Shown: positions 1 to 8,950, numbered from the stretch's first letter. The stretch is DNA of 64,000 nucleotides from Acinetobacter lwoffii (GCF_024129435.1 NZ_JAMXXN010000005.1:1-64000); one strand, 5' to 3'. Notes: a model not told the origin generated them from the letters alone. Translations and numbers: made by a program.

Positions 1-408
1 TCCATTCGCCCTCACCTAGAAACTTCATGCCTGTAGAGTCCATGAGTAGATGCAGCCCATCGCTACTTTTTTGGTAGCTGATTGCAATATCAATATGCTT
101 TTGTCTTCTACAAAGCGTGGTGTACGAATATCACTGATATTCGGGGCTGCTCAGCCGCAAAGTTTAATCAGACTTTGCACAAAGCCAGTAACCATACGTA
201 AAGACAGACGGAATAAGGATTTAATCATTAAGCAGCATTGGATGGCTACGTCGGAGTAGGTTTGATTTCGCCCTTGTTTGCCTTTTGATGGCGCATACCA
301 TTGCGTAGCAGGATCAAACCAAATGGCAATATTTCCGCGACTCATGAGTGCTCGGTTATATGCGGGCCAATTGGTTGTGCGGTAGATTTTGTGTGTAGGC
401 TTCTTCAT
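1..408 (-). pseudogene. IS5-family transposase, frameshifted N-terminal part
   Basis: Reading leftwards from the ATG at 406-408, the first 85 residues look like an IS5-type transposase N-terminus (NWPAYNRALMSRG, then a YSDVAIQCCLMIKS segment). This frame stops at 151-153. Just beyond, a different frame resumes the protein with LCRRQKHIDIAISYQ and then LLMDSTGMKFLGEGEW, which carries the first Asp of the DDE triad. The reading frame is therefore disrupted near 120-155, and full transposase could not be made without frameshifting. The C-terminus lies outside the window. Call is firm at the level of IS5-like DDE transposase; the exact IS name is not assigned. Confidence 0.75.
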
Positions 409-444
409 TTGAAAATTATATCGCTGAAAAAGCCTTTACAGATA

Positions 445-462
445 GGTTTGTGCAACAAAGCC
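445..462 (-). repeat. Terminal inverted repeat of the IS5-family element
   Basis: The minus-strand reading begins ggctttgttgcacaaac, the usual tip of this IS group, 37 bp upstream of the transposase start. It marks the right-hand boundary of the insertion sequence. Confidence 0.65.
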
Positions 463-605
463 GTTCTAAGCTAAATAAATCTTTGCCACATTTTTTGCCA
501 CACTTTTTTTAATGGCTATCACAAACTATCATATGCAAGTAATTGAATAATAGATAATTCAATAACTTATATTAGATAGAAATTGATAGGGTTGAGTTCT
601 AGTGA

Positions 606-629
606 GTTCAACTCCCGCCACCTCCACCA
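606..629 (+). other. ssrA (tmRNA) 3'-end-like sequence, probable attachment-site scar
   Basis: The 24 bases end in ...CCCGCCACCTCCACCA and contain GTTCAACTC. This matches the 3' end of tmRNA: T-loop TTCAA, acceptor strand and encoded CCA. The 5' half of the T-stem (before 606) does not pair with the 3' half, and no tmRNA body precedes it, so this is a copied 3' tail and not a functional gene. Such tails arise when integrases recombine at the 3' end of ssrA. That origin is inference; the intact ssrA would lie to the left of the window. Confidence 0.6.
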
Positions 630-647
630 AAATTCTTGTAATAAATC

Positions 648-672
648 AGCCACTTATCCAAGTGGCTTTTTT
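648..672 (+). terminator. Rho-independent terminator after the ssrA-like tail
   Basis: An 8-bp perfect stem (agccactt / aagtggct) with an ATCC loop is followed by TTTTTT. It lies 19 bp after the ssrA-like tail, so it is probably the original ssrA terminator. It is only 24 bp beyond the LysR gene's end on the other strand. Confidence 0.75.
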
Positions 673-695
673 ATTGCCTAAATTTTATAAGCAAT

Positions 696-1634
696 TTAAA
701 AAATCAAATCAAAACTAGAACGAATACGCTCAATCAATAAATGCTTCGACTCTGACAAATGGGTATTTTTACGTACCATCAGTTGGGTCTGAGCCGTGTT
801 GCACAGTTCGGAATCAATAGTTAAGGCGACGGCCTGACCTTCTTTTACTGCATCTGCAATATCTGCATAGCGCATGGCGGAAATCCCATGTCCAGCCACA
901 ACATAATTTTTTAAGGCATAAATAGAATTGGTGGTCAGGCCAATATTCAGGTTCACTTGTAAGCGTACCATTTCACTGTCAAGTAGCTGACGGAAACCAT
1001 GCCCTACGGGCATTAAGGCAAATTTATAGGCTGAAATTTCGGAAAGACAAATGCGAGGCTTGAGCTTGGCAAGAGGATGACCGGCAGGAACAGCCAGAAT
1101 AAAAGGTTCTGTTTTATGGGCAATGGTGCTGATGTCTGTATGAAATGGCGGATTATACGCCAGTCCAATATGCGCCAGACTGTCCACGATATGTCGTACC
1201 ACATACTGGGCACTCATTAATTCTAACTGGATTTCAAGATTTGGATATTTATGATGCACATGTCGAAGTACATCATAAATCATATGTTGCATATAACTTT
1301 CACTTGAAACAATGTTCACTTTGCCAAGTTGAGAAGATTGCAGCTGAAATAGACTGTCAAATAATTCATTTTCACGATTTTTATTTTCCTTGAAATACTC
1401 AAGTACCAGATAGGCAGCTTCAGTCGGAATAATATGCCGTCCCTTACGTTTGAACAGGTTTATTTTTAATTCTGATTCAAAGAGTTGAATCTGTCGGCTC
1501 ATGGCGGACTGTTCAATATTCAGGATATCTGCTGCTTTGCGCATCGAGCCAAACATCATCACCGTATAGAAATAACGCAAACGTTTTTCATTGATTCCGT
1601 TCAGTGGCGCAAGGAATTGCAAGTTTCTGTCCAT
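696..1634 (-). CDS. LysR-family transcriptional regulator
   Basis: A 312-residue LysR-type regulator. The winged helix-turn-helix is near residues 17-76, with the recognition-helix region MRKAADILNIEQSAMSRQIQ at 31-50, and a periplasmic-binding-protein-like effector domain from about residue 100 to the end. It is transcribed away from the MFS permease gene, with 118 bp between the start codons. That arrangement is typical of a LysR protein controlling the adjacent operon and itself. A perfect inverted repeat 8 bp upstream of its start codon is a plausible binding site. Effector unknown; probably a substrate or intermediate of the MFS/M81 pathway. Confidence 0.9.
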   Translation of the reverse strand: MDRNLQFLAPLNGINEKRLRYFYTVMMFGSMRKAADILNIEQSAMSRQIQLFESELKINLFKRKGRHIIPTEAAYLVLEYFKENKNRENELFDSLFQLQSSQLGKVNIVSSESYMQHMIYDVLRHVHHKYPNLEIQLELMSAQYVVRHIVDSLAHIGLAYNPPFHTDISTIAHKTEPFILAVPAGHPLAKLKPRICLSEISAYKFALMPVGHGFRQLLDSEMVRLQVNLNIGLTTNSIYALKNYVVAGHGISAMRYADIADAVKEGQAVALTIDSELCNTAQTQLMVRKNTHLSESKHLLIERIRSSFDLIF

Positions 1635-1641
1635 AAAAACT

Positions 1642-1662
1642 CTGATGCCTTAAAAGCATCAG
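1642..1662. promoter_or_regulatory. Palindromic LysR-type operator candidate
   Basis: CTGATGC-N7-GCATCAG is a perfect 7+7 inverted repeat in the divergent lysR-MFS intergenic region, close to the lysR start. The length and spacing suit a LysR recognition half-site pair. Assignment to this regulator is inferred from position. Confidence 0.5.
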
Positions 1663-1707
1663 TATGCCTAATAAATTACATTGTTATCAAGTCAGGAGCG
1701 TGCTTAC

Positions 1708-1723
1708 ATTGTTTTTGAACAAT
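1708..1723. promoter_or_regulatory. Second inverted repeat in the divergent promoter region
   Basis: ATTGTT-TTTG-AACAAT lies 30 bp upstream of the MFS start codon. It could be a second regulator contact site or part of the promoter. It is short and AT-rich, so chance occurrence is possible. Confidence 0.3.
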
Positions 1724-1752
1724 AAGAAGATCTAGATAAAAAGGAGTTTTAG

Positions 1753-3081
1753 ATGGATTTAATCACCTCCCATCAACAACGGTTAGACCAGATTTACAAG
1801 AAAGTAAGCTGGCGCCTGCTGCCATTTTTATTGCTATGTTATTTCTTTGCTTATCTGGACCGGATCAATATCGGATTTGCCAAGTTACAAATGCAGCAGG
1901 AGCTGGGCTTTAACGATGCAATTTATGGCATGGCAGCCGGCATATTCTTTTTAGGTTATGTACTGTTTGAAGTGCCAACCAATCTGTATTTTGAAAAAGT
2001 CGGCGCTAGAAAAACCATTACCCGCATCATGATTTTGTGGGGCCTGACCTCCATGTCGATGCTGTTTGTCACTACCCCACAAATGTTTTATATCTTGCGC
2101 TTTTTACTAGGTGTATTCGAAGCCGGTTTTGCCCCAGGCATGATTTTCTATCTGACCTATTGGTATTCGGGCGCACGTATGGCACGTGTCATGGCGATTG
2201 TCATGCTGGCCGGGCCACTGGCTGGCATGTTAGGTGCACCTTTATCCACACAAATCATGAGTGCTTTCCATCAGATTTATAATCTTTCTGGCTGGCAATG
2301 GTTATTTTTATTGGAAGCTGTACCAACCGTGCTGTTGGGCTGCGTAGCGTACTTTTATTTGACCGATCATCCCTCACAAGCAAAATGGCTGTCACAAGAA
2401 GACAAAGCCTTGTTGGTAAAAGAAATTTCGCAGCATCAGTCTGCAAGCGGTCATAGCAATTTTAAAGCGGTGTTGAAGGATCCCTGGATTTATTTCATGG
2501 TCTTGGCCTACTTCACCATTATCTGTGGCATCTATGCGATTGGCTTCTGGCTACCATCTTTATTGAAATCGGGCGGTATCCAGAATTTGCAGATGATTGG
2601 CTGGTTGGTGGCAATCCCGTATTTATGCGGCGCAATTTTCATGATCATCTTTGCCCGCAGCTCGGACAAATGGCAGGAACGGAAATGGCATTGTGTAGTG
2701 CCCACGGTATTGGCCGGAGTTAGCTTGATGTTGTCGGTGATCAGTGCAAATTTCCTGCTGTCCTTTATTGCGATCTGTACCGCAACGGCCTTTATGTTTA
2801 GTGCCTATACCATTTTCTGGTCGATTCCATCGAAATACTTAAGCGGTAGTGCAGCAGCAGGCGGAATTGCCTTAATTAACAGTATTGGATTACTCGGTGG
2901 TTTTGTCAGTCCAAATATTATGGGCATGGCGCAGTCAATGACCGGTTCCATGCTGGCAGGCTGGTTCTCGATTGCTGTGATCATGATGCTCGGTGGCACT
3001 TTCCTGCTCTATGCCTTCAGACTGAAAAAGCAAGCTGCGCCTCAGCAAACAACACGCGCCGCCTTAATCGTCGATAAATAA
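1753..3081 (+). CDS. MFS transporter, anion:cation symporter (ACS) type
   Basis: A 442-residue inner-membrane permease with about twelve hydrophobic segments. The N-terminal motif YLDRINIGFA (35-44) and the VPTNLYFEKVGARK segment in the following loop are typical of the ACS family, which carries organic anions such as tartrate, phthalate, hydroxyphenylacetate or sugar acids. The start has a good Shine-Dalgarno sequence (aaaaaggag, 6-7 nt upstream). The gene is 30 bp before the M81 peptidase gene and divergent from the LysR gene, so it probably imports the substrate processed by the peptidase-like enzyme. Substrate cannot be named from sequence. Confidence 0.9.
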   Translation: MDLITSHQQRLDQIYKKVSWRLLPFLLLCYFFAYLDRINIGFAKLQMQQELGFNDAIYGMAAGIFFLGYVLFEVPTNLYFEKVGARKTITRIMILWGLTSMSMLFVTTPQMFYILRFLLGVFEAGFAPGMIFYLTYWYSGARMARVMAIVMLAGPLAGMLGAPLSTQIMSAFHQIYNLSGWQWLFLLEAVPTVLLGCVAYFYLTDHPSQAKWLSQEDKALLVKEISQHQSASGHSNFKAVLKDPWIYFMVLAYFTIICGIYAIGFWLPSLLKSGGIQNLQMIGWLVAIPYLCGAIFMIIFARSSDKWQERKWHCVVPTVLAGVSLMLSVISANFLLSFIAICTATAFMFSAYTIFWSIPSKYLSGSAAAGGIALINSIGLLGGFVSPNIMGMAQSMTGSMLAGWFSIAVIMMLGGTFLLYAFRLKKQAAPQQTTRAALIVDK

Positions 3082-3111
3082 TCAATACGTAGCATAGGAA
3101 GGATTCAAGAT

Positions 3112-4635
3112 ATGAAAAAAATCATCATTGCGGGCTTTCAACATGAAACCAATACCTTTGCCCCGACCAAAGCAAGCTATGCCGATTTTGTCCAGGGTGG
3201 GGGATTTCCTCCGCTAAGTCGTGGCGCAGATGTCCTGAAATTTCGGGAACAGAACATTCCGATTGGCGGTTTTATCCAGCAAGCAGAACAATTCGGTTAT
3301 CAACTTTTGCCAGTGATCTGGGCAGGGACTTCACCTTCAGCGCATGTAGAGCAGGACACTTACCAGCGGATCTGTGATGAAATTATTTCCAGCATTCAGC
3401 AACATCCGGCAGATGCTGTCTATCTGGATCTGCATGGTGCCATGGTCAGTGAACAGGTGGATGATGGTGAAGGCGAATTATTAAGACGGGTTCGCGAGGC
3501 CGTTGGTCCGGACATTCCGGTAATTGCCAGTCTGGACTTCCATGCCAATGTCACGCAGGCGATGTTTGCTCATAGTGATGCATTGATTTGCTATCGGACC
3601 TATCCACATGTAGATATGGCTCAAACCGGACAACGCTGTGCCCAACTGCTGGATCAAATATTCCGGGGTGAAAAGCTGCACAAGCAAATGTATAAGCTGC
3701 CGTTTTTGATTGCGCTGAATGCACAATGTACCGAGCTGGAACCTACCCAGTCTTGTATGAATTTACTTGAACAGCTAGAACAAAATAATTCTATTCAGAT
3801 GAATTTCACGCCGGGTTTTCCGGCGGCAGACTTTGCCGAATGTGGTGGTTGTATCTGGGGCTATAGTGAAAACGCTATGCAGTTAGATCAGGCTATGCAA
3901 GGCTATATCGCCCATGTGCTGCAACAAGAAGCGCATTGGAATATGGATTTTTTATCACCCGATCATGCCGTGCAGCAGGCGCTGCAATTATACCAACAGT
4001 ATCATTCGACCAGACCCGTAGTGATTGCAGATACTCAGGATAATCCGGAAGCCGGTGGTGATTCGAATACGACCGGGATGCTATCGGCGCTACATCGACA
4101 TCAGGTTAAAAATGCATTGATTGGCCTCATTGTAGATCCCGCGGTGGTGCAGCAAGCCTATCAGCTTGAGCTTGGTCAGAATTTTTATGCGCAACTGGGT
4201 GGAACATCGGGTATTGCCGGGGATGCCCCATTTAGCGCTGAATTTAAAATCAAAGCCTATAGCGATGGAAAATTCAGCTATGGCGGACCCATGATGCATG
4301 GCGTCGAGGCGGATAGCGGCCCGAGTGTATTACTGGAAATAGACGGTATTGAAATTGCAGTCAGTTCCTATAAAGCCCAGTTGCTCGATCGTAATATGTT
4401 TAGAATTTTTGGTGTTTTGCCTGAAGATAAATCGATTATCGTGGTGAAAAGCTCGGTACATTTTCGTGCAAATTTTCAAGATATGGCTGCTGCCATTTTG
4501 GTCGCGAAAGCGCCTGGTGCCATGAAAGCAGACCCGAATGACCTGCCTTGGCAAAAGATTGATCCTGATAGACGACTCGTGCCGATGGGCGAAAGTCTGG
4601 CGCAACGTGATCAGCCATTGCGTCGTACTGTTTAA
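3112..4635 (+). CDS. M81-family (MlrC-like) metallopeptidase
   Basis: A 507-residue member of the MlrC family, named after the microcystinase C that cleaves linear microcystin products. Visible motifs are DLHGAM (106-111), SLDFHANV (140-147) and YRTYPHVDM (161-169), which supply the conserved His and Asp metal-ligand region, and a Gly-rich DTQDNPEAGGDS block in the C-terminal part. Length is usual for the family. A Shine-Dalgarno sequence (aggaagga) precedes the ATG. It follows the MFS gene by 30 bp and is probably co-transcribed. Most family members do not act on microcystin; a small amide or peptide substrate is likely but unknown. Confidence 0.85.
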   Translation: MKKIIIAGFQHETNTFAPTKASYADFVQGGGFPPLSRGADVLKFREQNIPIGGFIQQAEQFGYQLLPVIWAGTSPSAHVEQDTYQRICDEIISSIQQHPADAVYLDLHGAMVSEQVDDGEGELLRRVREAVGPDIPVIASLDFHANVTQAMFAHSDALICYRTYPHVDMAQTGQRCAQLLDQIFRGEKLHKQMYKLPFLIALNAQCTELEPTQSCMNLLEQLEQNNSIQMNFTPGFPAADFAECGGCIWGYSENAMQLDQAMQGYIAHVLQQEAHWNMDFLSPDHAVQQALQLYQQYHSTRPVVIADTQDNPEAGGDSNTTGMLSALHRHQVKNALIGLIVDPAVVQQAYQLELGQNFYAQLGGTSGIAGDAPFSAEFKIKAYSDGKFSYGGPMMHGVEADSGPSVLLEIDGIEIAVSSYKAQLLDRNMFRIFGVLPEDKSIIVVKSSVHFRANFQDMAAAILVAKAPGAMKADPNDLPWQKIDPDRRLVPMGESLAQRDQPLRRTV

Positions 4636-4967
4636 CATTTAACTAATATCCAATTAACACCCAAACGATTGAACAGGCTAGATCCATCACGATCAAGCCT
4701 GTTTTTTTTGATCACATCTCCATTTCCTTAAACTCAATACAATTTTCTGTTACCTGATCCCGCGTCTGGATCTGTTATTGATTAAATTCACTGACACCGA
4801 CTTAAGCTAGCTCATAAAAGTGGACAGGAACTCAACATTCTTTTCAAACTCAATAAAATACCTATAATTCCAATTAGAAACTTGTTGTAAATTAAACCTT
4901 AGGGGAAAAAATAAATACAGTTTTGACTTTCTTATTTTAAATTAGACGAATCAACCGGAGATTCTCA
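4636..4967. other. Intergenic region before the ABC export operon
   Basis: 332 bp. It holds the M81 operon terminator (4672-4709) and presumably the promoter of the ABC export genes. No ORF with a ribosome-binding site or RNA gene was recognised. Confidence 0.5.
4672..4709 (+). terminator. Rho-independent terminator of the MFS-M81 operon
   Basis: Stem aacaggct / agcctgtt with a 16-nt loop, followed by a run of eight T residues. It lies 37 bp after the M81 stop codon. Confidence 0.75.
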
Positions 4968-6191
4968 TTGCGCGCTGCCCGCTATAAAATTTTGCTCGTT
5001 ATCGTATTGCTACTAGCAGTAGGGTTTGCTCTATTTCGTTGGTGGCAGGGGCCAGTGGTGCCTAGTTATACGCTGAGTGCCATGCCGCTGGTACAAAATG
5101 TTGTTGCGACCGGACGTGTTGCGAAAGTTTCACGTGCCCAGGTAGGCAGTGAAATTAGTGGTGTGGTTCTGCAACGTCTGGTGCAGGAAGGCGATCAGGT
5201 TAAACCGGGTGATCTGCTGGTGGTATTGAAATCGGATGAATTGCTGGCCCAAGTCAGACAGGCCGAGCTGGCATTGACCGAATTGGCAAGCAGCCGACGG
5301 CCACAGGCTGCAGCAGAACTGGCCAGTGCCAAAGCCCAGCTGGAGCAAGCCAGCCGAGAAGCTACACGTCGACGTAATGCAGAAGCCGGTATCCTGTCGA
5401 GGGAAGAAGTCGAACAGGCTGTGGAAGCAGAAAGAGTCGCGCGCAATAATTATGAGACAGCCCGGGTAAAAGCAACAGCATTGGCTGCGGGTCAAGTCGA
5501 AGAAGCATCGCTTCGGGAACAGCTGGCGGTGGCACAGGCTCAACTGGCCAAAACCAAGATTCGGGCTGCGGTCGCCGGTACAGTATTGACACGCGATGTC
5601 GAGCCGGGTGATCTGGTTCAGCCGGGACAAACTTTATTTACCATTGCGTTAACAGGGAATACAGAAATCCGGGTACCGCTAGATGAGCGGAATTTACCGC
5701 AACTGGCCTTGCAGCAAAATGCCACCGTAATTAGCGATGCCTATCCGGATCAGTCTTTCCCGGCCCGGATTAACTTTATTGCACCAAGTATCGATCCACA
5801 GCGAGGTACGGTAGAAGTCAGGTTAACTGTCAATCCCGTACCAGATTTTCTGCGTCAGGACATGACGGTATCGGTGAATGTCGAGACGGCCAAACGAGCA
5901 CGGGCTCTGGCTATTCCGAATGATGCTTTAAGCAGTATCAAGGGAGATAAAGCTGTGGTCTTCATGGGACGTGATGGAAAAGTACAGCGTCAGCAGATTA
6001 CTTTGGGCTTGCGTGGCTTAGCCATGTCAGAGGTGAAATCCGGGCTGAGCGAGGGCGATCAGGTGCTGGCAGATGGCGAATCTTCATTGGAGGATGGCAC
6101 CAGAGTTCGCTTAAAATCACAACAGAGTTCATTGCAGAATTCTGCTGATATGGCCAATAGCAAAAATGAATTACCGGTGAACTTCGATTGA
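4968..6191 (+). CDS. Membrane-fusion (HlyD/MacA-like) adaptor of an ABC exporter
   Basis: A 407-residue periplasmic adaptor. It has an N-terminal membrane anchor (8-24), a split biotinyl-lipoyl-like domain (around GSEISGVVLQRLVQEGDQVKPGD at 60-82 and again near 195-220), an Ala/Glu/Gln-rich alpha-helical hairpin between them, and a C-terminal beta-barrel region. The TTG start is supported by ACCGGAG 7 nt upstream. The stop overlaps the TTG start of the permease (TTGA), so the two are translationally coupled. With the next two genes it resembles MacAB or DevBCA exporters. The substrate may be a lipid, peptide or drug; no outer-membrane partner is encoded nearby. Confidence 0.85.
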   Translation: MRAARYKILLVIVLLLAVGFALFRWWQGPVVPSYTLSAMPLVQNVVATGRVAKVSRAQVGSEISGVVLQRLVQEGDQVKPGDLLVVLKSDELLAQVRQAELALTELASSRRPQAAAELASAKAQLEQASREATRRRNAEAGILSREEVEQAVEAERVARNNYETARVKATALAAGQVEEASLREQLAVAQAQLAKTKIRAAVAGTVLTRDVEPGDLVQPGQTLFTIALTGNTEIRVPLDERNLPQLALQQNATVISDAYPDQSFPARINFIAPSIDPQRGTVEVRLTVNPVPDFLRQDMTVSVNVETAKRARALAIPNDALSSIKGDKAVVFMGRDGKVQRQQITLGLRGLAMSEVKSGLSEGDQVLADGESSLEDGTRVRLKSQQSSLQNSADMANSKNELPVNFD

Positions 6192-7411
6192 AAAATTTAT
6201 TCGGGCGGCTCTGGATCGAATGGAAAATCGCGGTCAGTTTTTTGCGCGAGGGTCGCGCGCAATCCATCATGATCACCATCGGAGTCGCCGTGGGCGTGGC
6301 AGTGATCGTCTTTATCACCGCTTTGATTCAGGGGCTACAAGCCAATATTGTCGAACGAACCTTAGGCACACAGGCGCATATTCGCCTGTTGTCACCCGAT
6401 GAAGTTAACCAGATTGTGCCGTCTCCCGCCGGGACCGTGCAATTATTGCAGGAAGATAAACGGGCACAGCGGTTGCGTTCAATCAACAATTGGCAACAGA
6501 TTACCGAAACACTGGACCAGTTACCTGTACTGACCGCTGTCTCGCCGGTGGTGTCTGGACCGGCCTTTGTACAACGCGGTGATGCGATTGAATCCGTGGC
6601 CTTGGTCGGGATGAATCTGGAGCGTTATCAGCAGATCATTCCATTAAAAGAATATTTAATCAGTGGTCAGTTGCGGGTCGGCGCGGATGATGTGCTGATT
6701 GGCAGTCAACTGGCCAAAGACCTCGGTGTTCAGGTCGGCAGCAAGTTGCGACTGGATACTGGTCAACAAAATAGTGCTTTGGTGAATATTGCCGGTATTT
6801 TTGAACTGGGTGTGCGCGAACTGGATGCGCGTTATGTCTATCTGGATCTCAAGCAGGCACAGTCCTTACTCGGCCTGCCAGGCGGGGTAACGGTGATTGA
6901 CCTGACCATTGCCAATATTTTTGAGGCAGACCAGGTTGCAGCACAAGTCGGACACCTGACCTCATTAAAAGCCGAAAGCTGGATTGAAACCAATGCACAA
7001 CTGATGAATGCCATTACTGCACAAAGCCTGTCGACTAATATGATTATTGTCTTTGTCGCAATTTCGGTGGCTTTCGGGATTGCCAGCGTCATGTCCGTCA
7101 GTGTGGTGCAGCGCACCCGGGAAATTGGTATTTTGCGGGCGACAGGTGCGACCCAATCGCAAATCTTGAGAGTTTTTCTGTTTCAGGGCGCAATCTTTGG
7201 CTTGCTCGGTTCGGTGCTGGGCAGCATAGTCAGTTATGGTCTGGTGTGGGTATTTAATAATTTTGGGCCAGGATTATTCTATATTCCAATTTCGATTGAG
7301 CTGGTGATTTTGGCGCTATTATTGGCGACATTAACAGGCGTACTGGCTGCAGCGGTGCCATCACGCCGGGCCGCGGCACTCGACCCGGTGGAGGCGATTC
7401 GTCATGTCTGA
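6188..7411 (+). CDS. ABC transporter permease, MacB/FtsX-like
   Basis: A 407-residue permease with the MacB/LolC topology: one transmembrane helix near 24-48, a large periplasmic domain of about 220 residues, then three helices from about residue 275 to the C-terminus. The FtsX signature region VQRTREIGILRATGATQSQI is present before the third helix, and the protein ends PSRRAAALDPVEAIRHV as in this family. It starts at a TTG overlapping the adaptor stop codon and overlaps the ATPase gene by 8 bp. It forms the membrane part of the exporter. Confidence 0.9.
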   Translation: MKNLFGRLWIEWKIAVSFLREGRAQSIMITIGVAVGVAVIVFITALIQGLQANIVERTLGTQAHIRLLSPDEVNQIVPSPAGTVQLLQEDKRAQRLRSINNWQQITETLDQLPVLTAVSPVVSGPAFVQRGDAIESVALVGMNLERYQQIIPLKEYLISGQLRVGADDVLIGSQLAKDLGVQVGSKLRLDTGQQNSALVNIAGIFELGVRELDARYVYLDLKQAQSLLGLPGGVTVIDLTIANIFEADQVAAQVGHLTSLKAESWIETNAQLMNAITAQSLSTNMIIVFVAISVAFGIASVMSVSVVQRTREIGILRATGATQSQILRVFLFQGAIFGLLGSVLGSIVSYGLVWVFNNFGPGLFYIPISIELVILALLLATLTGVLAAAVPSRRAAALDPVEAIRHV

Positions 7412-8120
7412 GCAATCTCAGGAAGTTCTGCGTCTGGAAGCGTTGCGAAAATCTTATAATATTGGACAGCCCAATGAGGTTGAGGTCTTGCATGGCATTG
7501 ACCTGCGCATTGATCGCAACGACTTTGCTGCACTCATTGGTCCTTCCGGTTCCGGTAAAAGTACCTTATTGAATATTCTGGGACTGCTAGATAAACCAAC
7601 CAGTGGCGAGCTGTACTTGTTGGGACAACCTACCAGTGCGATGGATGACACCGGTCGTACGGCGCTACGCGGCAACAGTATTGGGTTTGTATTTCAGTTT
7701 CACCATCTGATTCAGGCGTTTAGTGCACTGGATAATATTCTCATGCCTTTAATGATGGCGCATGGCAAACCGAATCAGCAGGCAATGCAACGCGCACGTG
7801 ATTTACTAGCGGCAGTGGGACTGGAAAAATTTGCCGAGCGTAAACCGAATGAATTGTCCGGAGGACAGCAGCAGCGGGTGGCCATTGCTCGGGCCTTGAT
7901 TACTGAGCCAGCATTATTATTGGCCGATGAACCGACAGGTAATCTGGATACCCAGACCGCGGCTGATATGTTTGAACTGTTTCGTAAAGTGCATCGTGAA
8001 CGCGACTGCGCCGTACTTTTAGTCACGCATGATCCGCGCCTGTCTGCCACTTGTGATCGTACCCTCAATCTGGTCGATGGCCGGATTGAAAGTGATTCGA
8101 GCAATTCGCATCAAGATTAA
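7404..8120 (+). CDS. ABC transporter ATP-binding protein, LolD/MacB type
   Basis: A 238-residue nucleotide-binding subunit. Walker A GPSGSGKS at 46-53, Q-loop Gln98, signature LSGGQ at 151-155, Walker B LLLADE at 171-176 and H-loop His209 are all present, so it should be active. It drives the adaptor-permease pair with which it overlaps. The three genes form a single coupled transcription unit. No terminator directly follows the stop codon. Confidence 0.92.
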   Translation: MSEQSQEVLRLEALRKSYNIGQPNEVEVLHGIDLRIDRNDFAALIGPSGSGKSTLLNILGLLDKPTSGELYLLGQPTSAMDDTGRTALRGNSIGFVFQFHHLIQAFSALDNILMPLMMAHGKPNQQAMQRARDLLAAVGLEKFAERKPNELSGGQQQRVAIARALITEPALLLADEPTGNLDTQTAADMFELFRKVHRERDCAVLLVTHDPRLSATCDRTLNLVDGRIESDSSNSHQD

Positions 8121-8449
8121 GCTGTACTGTAAGGAGCCAGGAGGGCTAATTTTTTGAAGCGATCGAAAAGATATTTCAGATTTATAGCTTTCAAAAAATG
8201 ATAGCCATATATGAGATTGAAATAATCTGTAAACAATCTGTTTGTTAAAAAAGGATGTATGCGATTGCCTACATCCTTAAATTTTGATGGTTTAATTTTA
8301 ATGATCCTGACTTTTAGCTTGATCTAATCATTGAGTGCCGATAAATCCCTCTAATATAAACGTCAGGATGAAGCCGAACTTTAATGGCACTACCGCAAGT
8401 TTCCATTTCATCCTGTGAATAAGCCTGATTTCAAAGATTCGATCCGATT
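8121..8449. other. Intergenic region between the ABC operon and dps
   Basis: 329 bp between convergent genes. It contains a hairpin at 8251-8278 that can terminate leftward transcription. No gene was recognised in it. Confidence 0.5.
8251..8278 (-). terminator. Probable terminator of the dps transcript
   Basis: A perfect 9-bp stem (aaggatgta / tacatcctt). Read on the minus strand it is followed by a T-rich run, so it most likely ends the leftward dps transcript, leaving a 3' untranslated region of about 170 nt. It may also slow read-through from the ABC operon. Confidence 0.55.
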
Positions 8450-8950
8450 TTATTGTTCCAGATTGCTTCTCAGCATCCAGGCAGTTTTTTCGTGTACTTC
8501 CAGTCTTTGCGTGAGAATGTCAGCGGTCGGCTGATCATTGGCTTCTTCAATGATCGAAAAAATACTTCTGGCGGTACGTGCCACAGTTTCATGTGCATCT
8601 ACCAGTAAACGTATCATTTCTTCAGCTTTAGGTACACCTTCGACTTCTTTAATGGAGGTGAGTTTTACAAACTGTTTATAAGTGCCGGGTGCTGCAAAAC
8701 CTAGAGCACGAATACGTTCAGCAATGATGTCCAACGCATTCCATTGCTCGGTATATTGAGTCATAAACATGTTGTGCAGGCTGTTGAACTGGGGGCCGGT
8801 GACATTCCAGTGGAAATTATGGGTCATCAAATACAGGGTATAACTGTCTGCTAAAAGTCTGGATAAACCATCGACAATTTTGGCGCGATCATCATGCGAA
8901 ATCCCGATATCAATTTTCATTGCTTTAGATTCTTTTTTAGAAGAGGCCAT
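8450..8950 (-). CDS. dps: Dps-family DNA-protection ferritin
   Basis: A 166-residue Dps protein: a dodecameric mini-ferritin that oxidises and stores Fe(II) using peroxide and protects DNA. The inter-subunit ferroxidase ligands fit the family spacing: His47 in HNFHW, then Asp74 and Glu78. The start has AAGGAG 7 nt upstream; a second Met at residue 11 is possible. The N-terminus has several Lys residues that may contact DNA. It is a single-gene unit next to katE, which suits an oxidative-stress or starvation role. Confidence 0.93.
   Translation of the reverse strand: MASSKKESKAMKIDIGISHDDRAKIVDGLSRLLADSYTLYLMTHNFHWNVTGPQFNSLHNMFMTQYTEQWNALDIIAERIRALGFAAPGTYKQFVKLTSIKEVEGVPKAEEMIRLLVDAHETVARTARSIFSIIEEANDQPTADILTQRLEVHEKTAWMLRSNLEQ

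Larger units (their letters stand above)
1..462 (-). mobile_element. IS5-family insertion sequence, 5' part, runs off the window
   Basis: This is the left end of an IS5-family element read on the minus strand. It holds a broken transposase (1-408) and a terminal inverted repeat at 445-462, which reads ggctttgttgcac from the outer end, the sequence typical of Acinetobacter IS5-family tips. The distal part lies outside the window, so the copy's length and second inverted repeat cannot be judged. No target duplication can be verified. It sits about 140 bp from an ssrA-like tail, suggesting insertion into an older integrated element. Confidence 0.75.

Noticed and set aside
601..629. A functional tRNA or tmRNA gene
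   Set aside because: Only the 3' strand of the T-stem and acceptor is present; no anticodon arm, D arm or tmRNA body precedes it.
4330..4638. 102-codon minus-strand frame at the end of the M81 gene
   Set aside because: Antisense to conserved coding sequence, no start signal.
5130..5630. 166-codon minus-strand frame antisense to the adaptor gene
   Set aside because: It is fully inside a well-supported gene on the other strand, with no ribosome-binding site and low-complexity translation.
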